From Pseudaminobacter soli (ex Li et al. 2025) (GTDB taxonomy: Bacteria > Pseudomonadota > Alphaproteobacteria > Rhizobiales > Rhizobiaceae): a stretch of 51,871 nucleotides of DNA. The position numbers and the translations under genes were made by a program. Positions 44,528-51,871 of this stretch are shown one piece after another; within the stretch, counting starts at the first letter, position 1; every line of letters begins with the position of its first letter. The DNA lies in the NCBI RefSeq assembly GCF_029892515.1, contig NZ_JARXVF010000015.1, positions 1-51,871 of the forward strand, written 5' to 3'. The notes beneath the pieces were generated by a model that saw only the letters and a program-made list of their open reading frames with translations, ran no database searches and had not been told where the DNA came from.

Positions 44528-45076
44528 ATGACAACCAGCAGCCAAGCCACAAGACAGGTTGCGCTGGTCCTCGAGACGCTGGACACACCGCTGGGCGGCT
44601 TCATGGTCGCGACCGATCGGGATGGCCTGTTGCGGGCCTCAGAGTTCGCCGATCGCCGGCACCGTCTGGACCGGTCGCTCGGCCTGCGTTTCGCCCGCGG
44701 CGACTTCGAACTCGTGGAAGGCGCAACGCCGCCGAATATCAGCTCGGCGCTCCGGGACTATTTCGGCGGCGACGCCGGCGCCATAGACCGCATTCCCGTC
44801 GTCCTCGACGGCACGGAGTTCCAGAACAAAGTCTGGAACGCGCTACGCACGGTGGAAGCAGGCAACCCGATCCCCTATTCGACGCTTGCCGCCCGCATCG
44901 GCAAGCCCGAGGCGGTGCGGGCGGTCGGCACGGCCAACGGCGCCAATCCATTCTCCGTCATCATTCCCTGCCATCGGCTGGTGGGCGCCAATGGCGCATT
45001 GACCGGCTATGGCGGCGGCATCGAGCGCAAGCGCTGGCTGATTGATCACGAGGCATCGAGACAACGCCTGCGCTGA
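44528..45076 (+). CDS. ogt: Methylated-DNA--[protein]-cysteine S-methyltransferase
   Basis: A suicidal repair protein that takes methyl groups from O6-methylguanine and O4-methylthymine. The acceptor Cys148 is in VIIPCHRLVG, and the DNA-binding part has GTEFQNKVWNALRTVEAG, IPYSTLAARIGKPEAVRAVG and GYGGGIERKRWLI. The N-terminal domain is short and there is no AraC domain, so it is Ogt-like (182 aa) rather than Ada. AGGA overlaps the stop of the upstream oxygenase gene, so the two are coupled. The symbol is by family resemblance. Confidence 0.92.
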   Translation: MTTSSQATRQVALVLETLDTPLGGFMVATDRDGLLRASEFADRRHRLDRSLGLRFARGDFELVEGATPPNISSALRDYFGGDAGAIDRIPVVLDGTEFQNKVWNALRTVEAGNPIPYSTLAARIGKPEAVRAVGTANGANPFSVIIPCHRLVGANGALTGYGGGIERKRWLIDHEASRQRLR

Positions 45077-45101
45077 CCGATCAGCCTCAACCCTCGCCCG
45101 T

Positions 45102-46910
45102 TCACGACCCCGTCGCGGCCATGTCGACCGGCTGGGCTGGTGCGACGCGGAAAGGCCGAAGCGTCTGGCCACGCGGATCCCGTGCCAGATGCAGGGTACG
45201 CGTAAAGAAGTGCCCGTTGGTCCCGCGACCGATATTGATGATGGCGGCGTCGGCCAGGTAGCTCTCGAGCAGCGCGAAGATACGGTGACGCGCATCGCTT
45301 TCCAGCATGTCCAGCGCTTCGTCGATCACCACCCAATCCGGCTTGTGCAGGGCCAGCCGGGCGAAGGAAATCAGGCGCTGTTCGCTGTCGACAAGTTCCC
45401 GGTCCCAGCGCGCTGTGCGGTCGAGGGACTCAATCAGTCTGCCCAACCCCGAATCCACCAGAATCGCCGTCAGGTCGGCCTGCGTGAACGTTTCGGAGCT
45501 TCGCGGATAGCACAAAACCTCGCGCAGCGTGCCCGGCGGCAGATAGGGCGTGCGCGGCACGAAGATCGGCGGCTTGCCCGACGGCAGGCCGATGCGCCCG
45601 TTGCCCCAAGGCCAGAGCCCTGCGACCGCGCGGAAGAACAGCGTCTTCCCCACTCCCGGGTCGCCGGTGACCAGCACCCGTTCGCCGGGCAATATCTCAA
45701 CATGCTTGTCGACCAGCCTCGTGCAGCCGCTGGGCGAGGCGACCTCAAGACCGTCGAACGTCATGCGTTCGCCATCCAGCGGCACCAGCTCGATGCGCTT
45801 TTCCATATCGTGCAGATCGTCGGTCTTGAGCAGACCCATCCGGAAGGCCGTAACGCGCAGCAGAGTGGCGCGCCAGTCCGCGATGTTGCTGATGTTGTCG
45901 ATGAACCAGCGCAGCGAAGCATGAACCTGGTTGAAGGCTCCGACCGCCATCATCAGCCCACCGAAACTTATATCCCCGTGAAAGTAGACCGGAGAGGCAA
46001 CGATGATCGGCGCGATCACCGTAAGCCAGCCATAGCTCGCGGTGACCCAGGTAAGCCGCGTGGTCGCCACAACGATGTTGCGCAATGCCGACAGCACGCT
46101 CCCGAGATCGAACTCCAGCCGCCGCTTCTCATCCGCTTCGCCTGCCGCAAGCGATATCGCGTCGATGTGTTCGTTGACACGCATCAGAGAGAAACGCAGG
46201 TCGGCCTCGCGCGCATAGCGGTCGCCATTGAGCTTGATCAGCGGGCGGCCGACCAGCCAGCTCAGCCACGAGCCTGTCCCTGCATAGATGATCGCCGCCC
46301 AGACCATATAGCCCGGGATGGTGATCGCCTTGCCGGCCACATGAAAGGAAAATCCGCCGGAGAGCGACCACAGCACGCCGATGAAGCTCAATAGCAGAAC
46401 CGAGGCCTGGAACAGGCCGACGCCGAGGTCGGTGGAAAGCTCGCTGAGGTGGCGAGCATCCTCGTGCAGGCGCTGGTCCGGATTGACGCCGATAGCCCCG
46501 GCATTGGCCAGGCGAAAGGCGCGGCGCGGGCGCATCCACTCGGTGATCAGATCGAGCGTCAGCCCTTCACGCAGCTTCAGCCGAAGCATCTGGTTGAGCC
46601 ATGTCTGCGCGACGTTGAGCAGCAGAAGGAAAACCGCGATGTAAGCGAAGACCGAAAGCTGGTGGAAGAACTCGTGCAGGTCCCGCCGTTCCAGCGCGTC
46701 GTAGAAAGGCCGGTTCCATGTGACGAGCAGGACCTGTCCATACGCCGTCGCGGTGACGACGATGATCATTCCCGCCATCAAGCCGAACAAGACGTAGCGG
46801 ACGGGCGAAGCCATGAAAGCTCGCCACATCATCATCAATTGCCGGGCAAGGCTTTCTTCGATGCCGGCGGGCGGTTGGGTTTTCGACTTGCCTTGTGCCT
46901 GATCCGCCAT
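45102..46910 (-). CDS. ABC transporter permease/ATPase, SbmA/BacA- or YddA-like
   Basis: A 602-aa half-transporter fusing an ABC_membrane_2 domain (six helices, about residues 30-330) to an ATPase domain. The family is related to peroxisomal ABCD proteins and to BacA/SbmA peptide importers; substrate unknown. RRAFRLANAGAIGVNPDQRL, with its following DARHLSELSTDLGVGL, is typical. In the ATPase, Walker A is intact (VTGDPGVGKTLFF), as is Walker B with its Glu (VVIDEALD). The signature reads LVDSEQRLISFAR instead of LSxGEQ, and the H-loop has NIGRGTN instead of SxGHR. ATP use may thus be unusual. The ATG at 46910 has AAAGGA upstream. Confidence 0.87.
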   Translation of the reverse strand: MADQAQGKSKTQPPAGIEESLARQLMMMWRAFMASPVRYVLFGLMAGMIIVVTATAYGQVLLVTWNRPFYDALERRDLHEFFHQLSVFAYIAVFLLLLNVAQTWLNQMLRLKLREGLTLDLITEWMRPRRAFRLANAGAIGVNPDQRLHEDARHLSELSTDLGVGLFQASVLLLSFIGVLWSLSGGFSFHVAGKAITIPGYMVWAAIIYAGTGSWLSWLVGRPLIKLNGDRYAREADLRFSLMRVNEHIDAISLAAGEADEKRRLEFDLGSVLSALRNIVVATTRLTWVTASYGWLTVIAPIIVASPVYFHGDISFGGLMMAVGAFNQVHASLRWFIDNISNIADWRATLLRVTAFRMGLLKTDDLHDMEKRIELVPLDGERMTFDGLEVASPSGCTRLVDKHVEILPGERVLVTGDPGVGKTLFFRAVAGLWPWGNGRIGLPSGKPPIFVPRTPYLPPGTLREVLCYPRSSETFTQADLTAILVDSGLGRLIESLDRTARWDRELVDSEQRLISFARLALHKPDWVVIDEALDMLESDARHRIFALLESYLADAAIINIGRGTNGHFFTRTLHLARDPRGQTLRPFRVAPAQPVDMAATGS

Positions 46911-47110
46911 CGGTGCAGATCCTTTCCTCGCAGCATGCACTAAGGAAATATAGTGCGTCGCAAGGCGGCCCCTTTACCAGCCCCTCTTAAGCAAATGTCT
47001 GGTAGCGTGTCGTGATCTGGACGGGGAAGGTCATGGCGCGGAAACTTGTACGTCACCACGCCTGAAGGAATGGCCTCGCCCCGCAAAAGGCGAGGGCCAT
47101 GATGCACGAA

Positions 47111-47452
47111 TTACTCGTGGATCGTGTAGTCGCCGAGATCGCAAAGGTTCTGAGTGTCGGTCGTCGTGGTGAGATCGGAGTCCTCGGTGAACTCGAAACG
47201 CATGTCGTAGTTGCAGACCGAGCGGCCGTCGGAGATGGTCACAGTGGCGCTTTCGCCCGGATTGAGCACGTCGCGGCCCAGAACGTCGGCCTCCCAATTG
47301 TCGACGCCGGTCGGCGACGTATAGAACTCGGTCAGCACCGAACTCGTACCGTTGGTCAGCGTGAAGACCAGATCTTCGGCCTTGGCGGAAACTGCCGAGG
47401 CCAGACAGACCGCCACAGCGCCGGCAGCAATTGCACGAACGTTAAATGTCAT
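47111..47452 (-). CDS. Small secreted protein of unknown function
   Basis: A 113-aa protein with a signal peptide (MTFNVRAIAAGAVAVCLASA then VSAKA). The mature part of about 88 residues begins EDLVFTLTNGTSSVLTEFYT and contains WEADVLGRDVLNPGESATV and two Cys (SVCNYDMRFEF and NLCDLGDYTI), a likely disulfide. The pattern of a beta-sandwich with xLTNGT...I...Y and D-W-E-D-VLGRD...GES matches small periplasmic proteins common in Rhizobiales that lack a known role. The start at 47452 is set by the signal peptide. Confidence 0.78.
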   Translation of the reverse strand: MTFNVRAIAAGAVAVCLASAVSAKAEDLVFTLTNGTSSVLTEFYTSPTGVDNWEADVLGRDVLNPGESATVTISDGRSVCNYDMRFEFTEDSDLTTTTDTQNLCDLGDYTIHE

Positions 47453-47601
47453 GGAAATGTTCACCCCTGCCCGTAATTGGGCCGGATTTCGATAACAGCA
47501 GTGCGTGAACATGGGAATATGACGGGACTAGGCGCCCTGAAATATTTGAACCCGCTTGGTAAACTGGCGGCATTCGCGACCGCCATCCGCAGGCGACCGG
47601 T

Positions 47602-48051
47602 TCAGACCGCCCTCTCCCCACAGGCCGCCTGCCTCCCCGTGATGTGCTCGATCCAGATGCGATAGAAGAGATGGTCGGAATGGCTGGATAGCAGCGGCTG
47701 ATCCGGCGTCAGGGCGCCCGGCTCCCACCAGTTGGCATGCTGCTGCAGCAGCGACCAGCCATAGTGCCGATCGCGCGGGCCGGTTAGTTCCTCGTAGACA
47801 CCGTCGACCACCACGCTGCGCCAGCCCAGATGCTTCGAGCAGTCGTCGATCTGCACGCAGACACGCGGGTTCTCGCGCATCCACAACAGCTTCTTTCCGG
47901 GCATGGAAAAGCTGTAGAGGTGATGGCCGTCGAAGGCGTAATAGATCGGAACGACATAGGGCTGGTCATTGTAGGAACAGGCCAGCCTGCCCAGCCGGCA
48001 TGCCCAAAGCAGGGCCGTGCAATCGGCTCGTGTCATTTCCTTCACGAACAT
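47602..48051 (-). CDS. Pyridoxamine 5'-phosphate oxidase family (split-barrel flavin-binding) protein
   Basis: A 149-aa protein with the FMN-binding split barrel fold. Visible are MFVKEMTRADCTALLWACRL, GRLACSYNDQPYVVPIYYAF, HHLYSFSMPGKKLLWMRENP, and VCVQIDDCSKHLGWRSVVVD, the typical run of strands. These proteins bind FMN, F420 or haem and reduce or protect against diverse compounds; which applies is unknown. The ATG at 48051 has GGAGGGG only far upstream, so the start is uncertain. Confidence 0.85.
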   Translation of the reverse strand: MFVKEMTRADCTALLWACRLGRLACSYNDQPYVVPIYYAFDGHHLYSFSMPGKKLLWMRENPRVCVQIDDCSKHLGWRSVVVDGVYEELTGPRDRHYGWSLLQQHANWWEPGALTPDQPLLSSHSDHLFYRIWIEHITGRQAACGERAV

Positions 48052-48587
48052 GGGCGCGCTCGGGTACTCACCCCTCCCCGCGCTGCAAATCTAATACGCC
48101 GACATGCGCCGAGCAAACGTCTCGCTATGGCAAATGGTCGAACGCTCGAACTGGACAGGCGTCCGACTCGGTTCCTGCGTCGCGCCGCCGAGGCGGTAAA
48201 TCCACTCACTGATTGTTCGGGTCATCCAATTGAAATACCACGATATTCCTCGTTTACAATTAAGTAATATCTTATGCATAGGCTGCCGTCATTAAATATT
48301 GACGTATTAAGTTCGGAGCATTCCTCCGATGTATTTTTTATAAAGCTAAAGTATCAAATTTTATAAGGTAGTCGGCCAGCGATACGCTCTGGGCCAAAGC
48401 TTCTCATCTGACTCTAGTTTCATCATAGGAAGTCGTCTCCGGCCTCGCGTCGGGCGTCTTTATTTCACAACCCGCATGTTCACACGGTGCGAAGCTAAAG
48501 GCTTTTCACCGCGCAGCCGGACTTTTCCCGGCGGCGACGGCCTGCAGGAACGCGACATTTCTAATTACGTATTTTTAAGGAAATCCG
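48052..48587. other. AT-rich 536-bp intergenic region upstream of the first chemoreceptor
   Basis: No gene seen. The segment 48230-48380 is strikingly AT-rich for this genome. It contains a short hairpin CGGAG/CTCCG followed by ATGTATTTTTTATAAAG (48315-48345), which reads as a weak terminator or as an AT-rich upstream activating region. The chemoreceptor's ribosome binding site AAGGAAA lies at the end. Confidence 0.45.
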
Positions 48588-50579
48588 ATGAGTTCCATCC
48601 CATTCGATGCAGTTTCCGCGCCGCAGGTCAGCACCCGGTCGCAGAAACGGAGTCTCTCGCTCGCCAATCTCAGCATCATGCGCAAATTGGTCCTGGCCTT
48701 TTCGGTCATCATGATCATCAGCGTCGCGGTGGCGCTTCTCATGTCGAGATCCCTCTCGACCGTCGAACATGCGAGTGCTGAATTCGAGGCGGCAAGCCGT
48801 CTGCTGACGCATCTGGGCAAGGCGGAAGCCCTGCATCTCGACCGCGTGAACCTTGCTGGGCAATACACGCTCGCGCAGAAGCCCGACGTGCTCAAGCTCT
48901 ATCGCGAGACCACGCAGCTCTTCGAAGAGCAGATCGCAAATGCGAAGACTGAGGCCAAGGACAATCAGGCACTCGTCTCGGTCATCGAAAAGTTCCACAT
49001 GACGGCGCGGCAATGGCGGCTCGATGCCGGCGACCCGATGGTCGAGCTTGCCAGCAATCCTGAAACCGTGTTCCAGGCCCGCGAGCTTGCGGTGTCCGAT
49101 CGCGCAGCGCAGGCGCAGCAGGCCGTGCGCCCGGCGGTTGTCGAGGTGCAGAAGCAGGTCTCCAACTGGCTCGAAGGCATCCGCACGCTCAAGGACGATG
49201 CGCTGACCTCAGCCGATCATCTCCAGGTCGCCGGTGGGGTTATCACGGTCGCCGCTCTTGCCCTTATCGCCTGGATCCTGTCGCGCCAGATCGCGAAGCC
49301 GGTGAGCCAGATGACGGGGGCGATGCGCAACCTCGCCGCCGGCGACCATAACATCATCATCCCCGCGGTCGGCCGCCGCGACGAGGTCGGCCAGATGGCG
49401 ACCGCGGTGCAGAGCTTCAAGGACGCGGCGATCGAGAAGCTGCGCCTCGAAACCGAGGCCGAGGACAGCCGCCGCCGCGCCGAGGCCGAGCGCGCCGCAC
49501 GCGAGGCCGCCAAGGCCGAGGAAGACCGCCAGGACCAAGTGGCGATCTCAGCCCTTGGCGAGGGGCTCGACCGGCTGTCGAGCGGCGATTTGGTGTTCCG
49601 CATCGACGCGCCGTTTCCTGACAAGCTCGTCAAGCTGCGTTCCGACTTCAATGAATCTGTGGAGAAGCTGCAGCAGACGATGCTCAGCATCACCACTTCG
49701 GTGAAGGCGATCCATGCCGGCAGCGGCGAGATCTCGTCGGCCGCCGACGATTTGTCGCGGCGCACCGAGCAGCAGGCGGCGAGCCTCGAGGAAACCGCCG
49801 CCGCGCTCGACCAGATCACCGCAACGGTGAAGAAGACCGCCGAGGGCGCCAGCCACGCCCGCGAGGTGGTGTCGTCGGCCAAGGGCGACGCCGAGACGTC
49901 CGGCACCGTGGTGCGCCAGGCGATCGCGGCAATGGGCACGATCGAGAAGTCGTCCGAGCAGATCGGCCGCATCATCGGCGTCATCGACGAGATCGCCTTC
50001 CAGACCAACCTCCTGGCGCTCAACGCCGGCGTCGAGGCGGCGCGCGCCGGCGACGCCGGGCGCGGCTTTGCCGTCGTCGCCTCCGAGGTGCGGGCGCTGG
50101 CGCAGCGCTCGGCGGAAGCGGCGCGCGAGATCAAGAACCTGATCTCGGCCTCGTCGACCCAGGTCGGCGAGGGCGTCAAGCTGGTCGACGCCACCGGCAA
50201 GGCACTGGAGCGCATCGTCGTCCAGGTCGCCGAGATCAACGCCGTGGTCACCAACATCGCGGCATCAGCGCAGGAGCAGTCGGCAGGCCTCGATCAGGTC
50301 AACACGGCGGTCAACCAGATGGACCAGGTGACGCAACAGAACGCGGTGATGGTCGAGGAATCGACCGCCGCCAGCCACTCGCTGGCGCAGGAGACCGAAG
50401 AACTGTCTCGGCAGATCAGCAGCTTCCGACTGGGTAAGCTGGCGACTGTCGAAACGATCCGCCCGGCGACTACAAAGCCCGCGCAACGTGGCAAGCCCGA
50501 GCTTCGGGTTGCCAGTGGCGGTTATGGCGCAGCCGCCCGCGCCGCCACCCCGGCCGCCGACGGCTGGCAGGAGTTCTAG
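48588..50579 (+). CDS. Methyl-accepting chemotaxis protein
   Basis: A 663-aa membrane chemoreceptor that signals to CheA/CheW. TM1 (about residues 33-54) and TM2 (about 212-232) enclose a 155-residue periplasmic helical sensing domain. A HAMP domain ([20 protein letters not shown]), a coiled coil rich in Ala/Glu/Arg and a second HAMP-like part ([20 protein letters not shown]) follow. The signalling hairpin has the conserved tip [20 protein letters not shown]. The chain ends in DGWQEF, a W-x-x-F tail like the CheR/CheB docking pentapeptide, so it is probably methylated with help of its tail. AAGGAAA precedes the ATG. A paralogue follows 521 bp downstream. Confidence 0.96.
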   Translation: MSSIPFDAVSAPQVSTRSQKRSLSLANLSIMRKLVLAFSVIMIISVAVALLMSRSLSTVEHASAEFEAASRLLTHLGKAEALHLDRVNLAGQYTLAQKPDVLKLYRETTQLFEEQIANAKTEAKDNQALVSVIEKFHMTARQWRLDAGDPMVELASNPETVFQARELAVSDRAAQAQQAVRPAVVEVQKQVSNWLEGIRTLKDDALTSADHLQVAGGVITVAALALIAWILSRQIAKPVSQMTGAMRNLAAGDHNIIIPAVGRRDEVGQMATAVQSFKDAAIEKLRLETEAEDSRRRAEAERAAREAAKAEEDRQDQVAISALGEGLDRLSSGDLVFRIDAPFPDKLVKLRSDFNESVEKLQQTMLSITTSVKAIHAGSGEISSAADDLSRRTEQQAASLEETAAALDQITATVKKTAEGASHAREVVSSAKGDAETSGTVVRQAIAAMGTIEKSSEQIGRIIGVIDEIAFQTNLLALNAGVEAARAGDAGRGFAVVASEVRALAQRSAEAAREIKNLISASSTQVGEGVKLVDATGKALERIVVQVAEINAVVTNIAASAQEQSAGLDQVNTAVNQMDQVTQQNAVMVEESTAASHSLAQETEELSRQISSFRLGKLATVETIRPATTKPAQRGKPELRVASGGYGAAARAATPAADGWQEF

Positions 50580-51100
50580 GATCGGTTTCCGCCCACAAGC
50601 CGGGGCCAGATACCGAAGGTTGTAGTGCCGTTACGGCATCATTCCAAAGCGTGCGCTCCGGTAGGTTGCGCAGACAGGAGGTGAGACAACCACAGATACG
50701 AAGTTCCGCCCTTCAGGATCGGGCAGGTGCTATCTATGTGTAAACTAACGGGAATATTAGGGGTCTTTACGTTTCAGTAATGCGCGGTGTGCTTACCCTT
50801 GAGTCATGTCAGGGGCAGGTCACGACAGGAGTGATCGAACATAAGCGCATCGATGAGCGGAACAGGCTGACGAAGCCGAAAACTCATCACGGAATATAGC
50901 AGGTACTGAAACGCCGCCGGCGGATCCGCCTCCTTGACGAGGCATGCCGGCAATTTCGAAGCCCCCAACTTCCCTTTTACAACCCGCAAAGTTGCCCAAG
51001 GTGCAAAGGCGCAGGCCCTTCACCGCACGACAGAACGCGCCCCAACGGCCGCTTTGCGGGAGCACCCCCGAATCCTAATCCGATGCCAAGGAAACAACCG
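50580..51100. other. 521-bp region between the two chemoreceptor genes
   Basis: No convincing gene. A 61-codon minus-strand frame (50804-50989) has no ribosome binding site or recognisable sequence. No clear terminator follows the first receptor gene. The region ends with the AAGGAAAC ribosome binding site of the second receptor. Confidence 0.45.
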
Positions 51101-51871
51101 ATGAGTTCCCTCCCATTCGACGCGGCAGCGCCTGCGCCCCACCTCCAAGCCCCGGGGCGGAGACGAGGCTTTTCGCTCACCAATCTCAACATCACGCGCA
51201 AGCTGGCGCTGGGTTTCTCGGTTGTGATCCTGATCAGCGTCGTGGTGTCATTCCTGGTGATGCGGTCCGTCGTCACGATGGAAGCCGCCGGGAAGGACTA
51301 TGAGATCGCCAACCGCCTGCTGACCAATATCGGCAAGGCGGAGGCCGTGAACATCGATCGGATGAACCTCGCGCGTCTCTATTTGCTGTCGCTGCGGGAC
51401 GATATCCAGAAGCGCTATTACGCAACGACCAAAGACTTCGACAGAGCGATCGACGCTGCGAAGAAGGACGCTGCCGGCGATCAGCTGCTCCAGGACTCCA
51501 TCGAAAATATTCGCACCATGGCACGTCAGTGGACCTCCGAATACGGCGATCCGGGGATCGAATTCGCGTCAAAACCAGATACCTATGCTCGAGGACGCGA
51601 GCTGATCACCTCCTCGGCAGGGTCGGAAAAGGTAGCCATGGCACGCTCGGCGATTGCAGAGGTGCAGGCCAAGATCGCTAGCTGGCTGGATGACGTCGCG
51701 GTGCAGAAGAACGACGCCGCATCTGTCGTCAAGGATGTCCAGCTTGGCGGTTCGATCGGTATCGTCGCTATCCTCGTTGTGATTGGCTGGTGGCTGTCGT
51801 TGCAGATTGCGCGGCCGGTGAGCCGGATGACCGAGGCGATGCGCAAGCTGGCGGCGGGCGAGCACACGGTG
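51101..51871 (+). CDS. Methyl-accepting chemotaxis protein, N-terminal part (cut by window end)
   Basis: The first 257 codons of a second chemoreceptor; the frame runs off the right edge. It opens with MSSLPFDAAAPAP, very like [13 protein letters not shown] of the preceding receptor, and keeps FSLTNLNITRKLALGFSVVI, LLTNIGKAEAVNIDRMNLAR and ARPVSRMTEAMRKLAAGE at matching places. The periplasmic domain is diverged more than the membrane and HAMP parts, as expected of a duplication followed by change of ligand. AAGGAAAC lies just before the ATG. Confidence 0.9.
   Translation, partial: MSSLPFDAAAPAPHLQAPGRRRGFSLTNLNITRKLALGFSVVILISVVVSFLVMRSVVTMEAAGKDYEIANRLLTNIGKAEAVNIDRMNLARLYLLSLRDDIQKRYYATTKDFDRAIDAAKKDAAGDQLLQDSIENIRTMARQWTSEYGDPGIEFASKPDTYARGRELITSSAGSEKVAMARSAIAEVQAKIASWLDDVAVQKNDAASVVKDVQLGGSIGIVAILVVIGWWLSLQIARPVSRMTEAMRKLAAGEHTV

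Noticed and set aside
48299-48345. TTGACG followed by TATAAA-like sequence as a promoter in the AT-rich island
   Set aside because: No pair of hexamers has acceptable spacing; AT-rich DNA gives such matches by chance.
50804-50989. 61-codon minus-strand frame between the chemoreceptor genes
   Set aside because: No ribosome binding site and no recognisable sequence.

Overview
The window is about 52 kb of GC-rich chromosomal DNA from an alphaproteobacterium of the order Hyphomicrobiales (Rhizobiales). A member of the Phyllobacteriaceae such as Mesorhizobium is the best guess. The reasons are gene order and protein families: clpB, DUF4167, prmC, prfA, ptsP, lysC and ubiG in a row; a DUF1178, nitrilase, grxC, comF block; and a mutT, GNAT, argJ, parvulin, secA block. 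No rRNA, tRNA, CRISPR array, prophage or intact insertion sequence was seen. The species call is inference, because no database search was possible.

Layout. 1-5.6 kb: a strong promoter reading off the left edge, an M23 murein peptidase, a 14-TM exporter and an L,D-transpeptidase. 5.6-15.2 kb: a minus-strand housekeeping series (clpB, DUF4167, prmC, prfA, ptsP, lysC). 15.4-22.6 kb: a VOC protein, a gene-free 0.8 kb of repeat-like DNA, ubiG, an EamA transporter, then DUF1178-nit-grxC and a comF broken by an apparent frameshift, an NDUFAF5/BioC-like methyltransferase and a Flp pilin. 22.6-25.5 kb: a gntR-MFS operon facing a DUF4336 gene across a perfect 10+10 bp palindrome. 25.6-34.5 kb: argJ-GNAT-mutT and parvulin/secA, separated by a TetR-MFS-membrane protein cassette with two tandem near-identical operators. 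34.6-38.2 kb: a small monooxygenase behind a SoxR-type promoter, a BioF2-type acetyltransferase preceded by a 48-codon coupled ORF, and an acyl-CoA synthetase.

38.3-43.2 kb is the most unusual part. Three exported proteins made almost wholly of Gly/Asn repeats lie on the minus strand. Facing them, across about 450 bp holding three dyad symmetries, is a NarX/NarL-type histidine kinase and response regulator pair. 43.2-48.1 kb holds an iron permease-family protein, a 2OG-Fe(II) oxygenase paired with O6-methylguanine methyltransferase, an SbmA/YddA-like ABC protein with an atypical ATPase domain, a small secreted protein and a flavin-type split-barrel protein. 48.1-51.9 kb holds two tandem paralogous chemoreceptors, the second cut by the window end.

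The conserved blocks cover translation termination, protein folding and export, aspartate-family and arginine synthesis, ubiquinone and nitrogen-PTS signalling. The accessory genes between them are mostly regulator-plus-exporter cassettes whose operators can be read directly. The strongest new leads are the Gly/Asn-rich trio with its facing two-component system, and the SoxR-type promoter.
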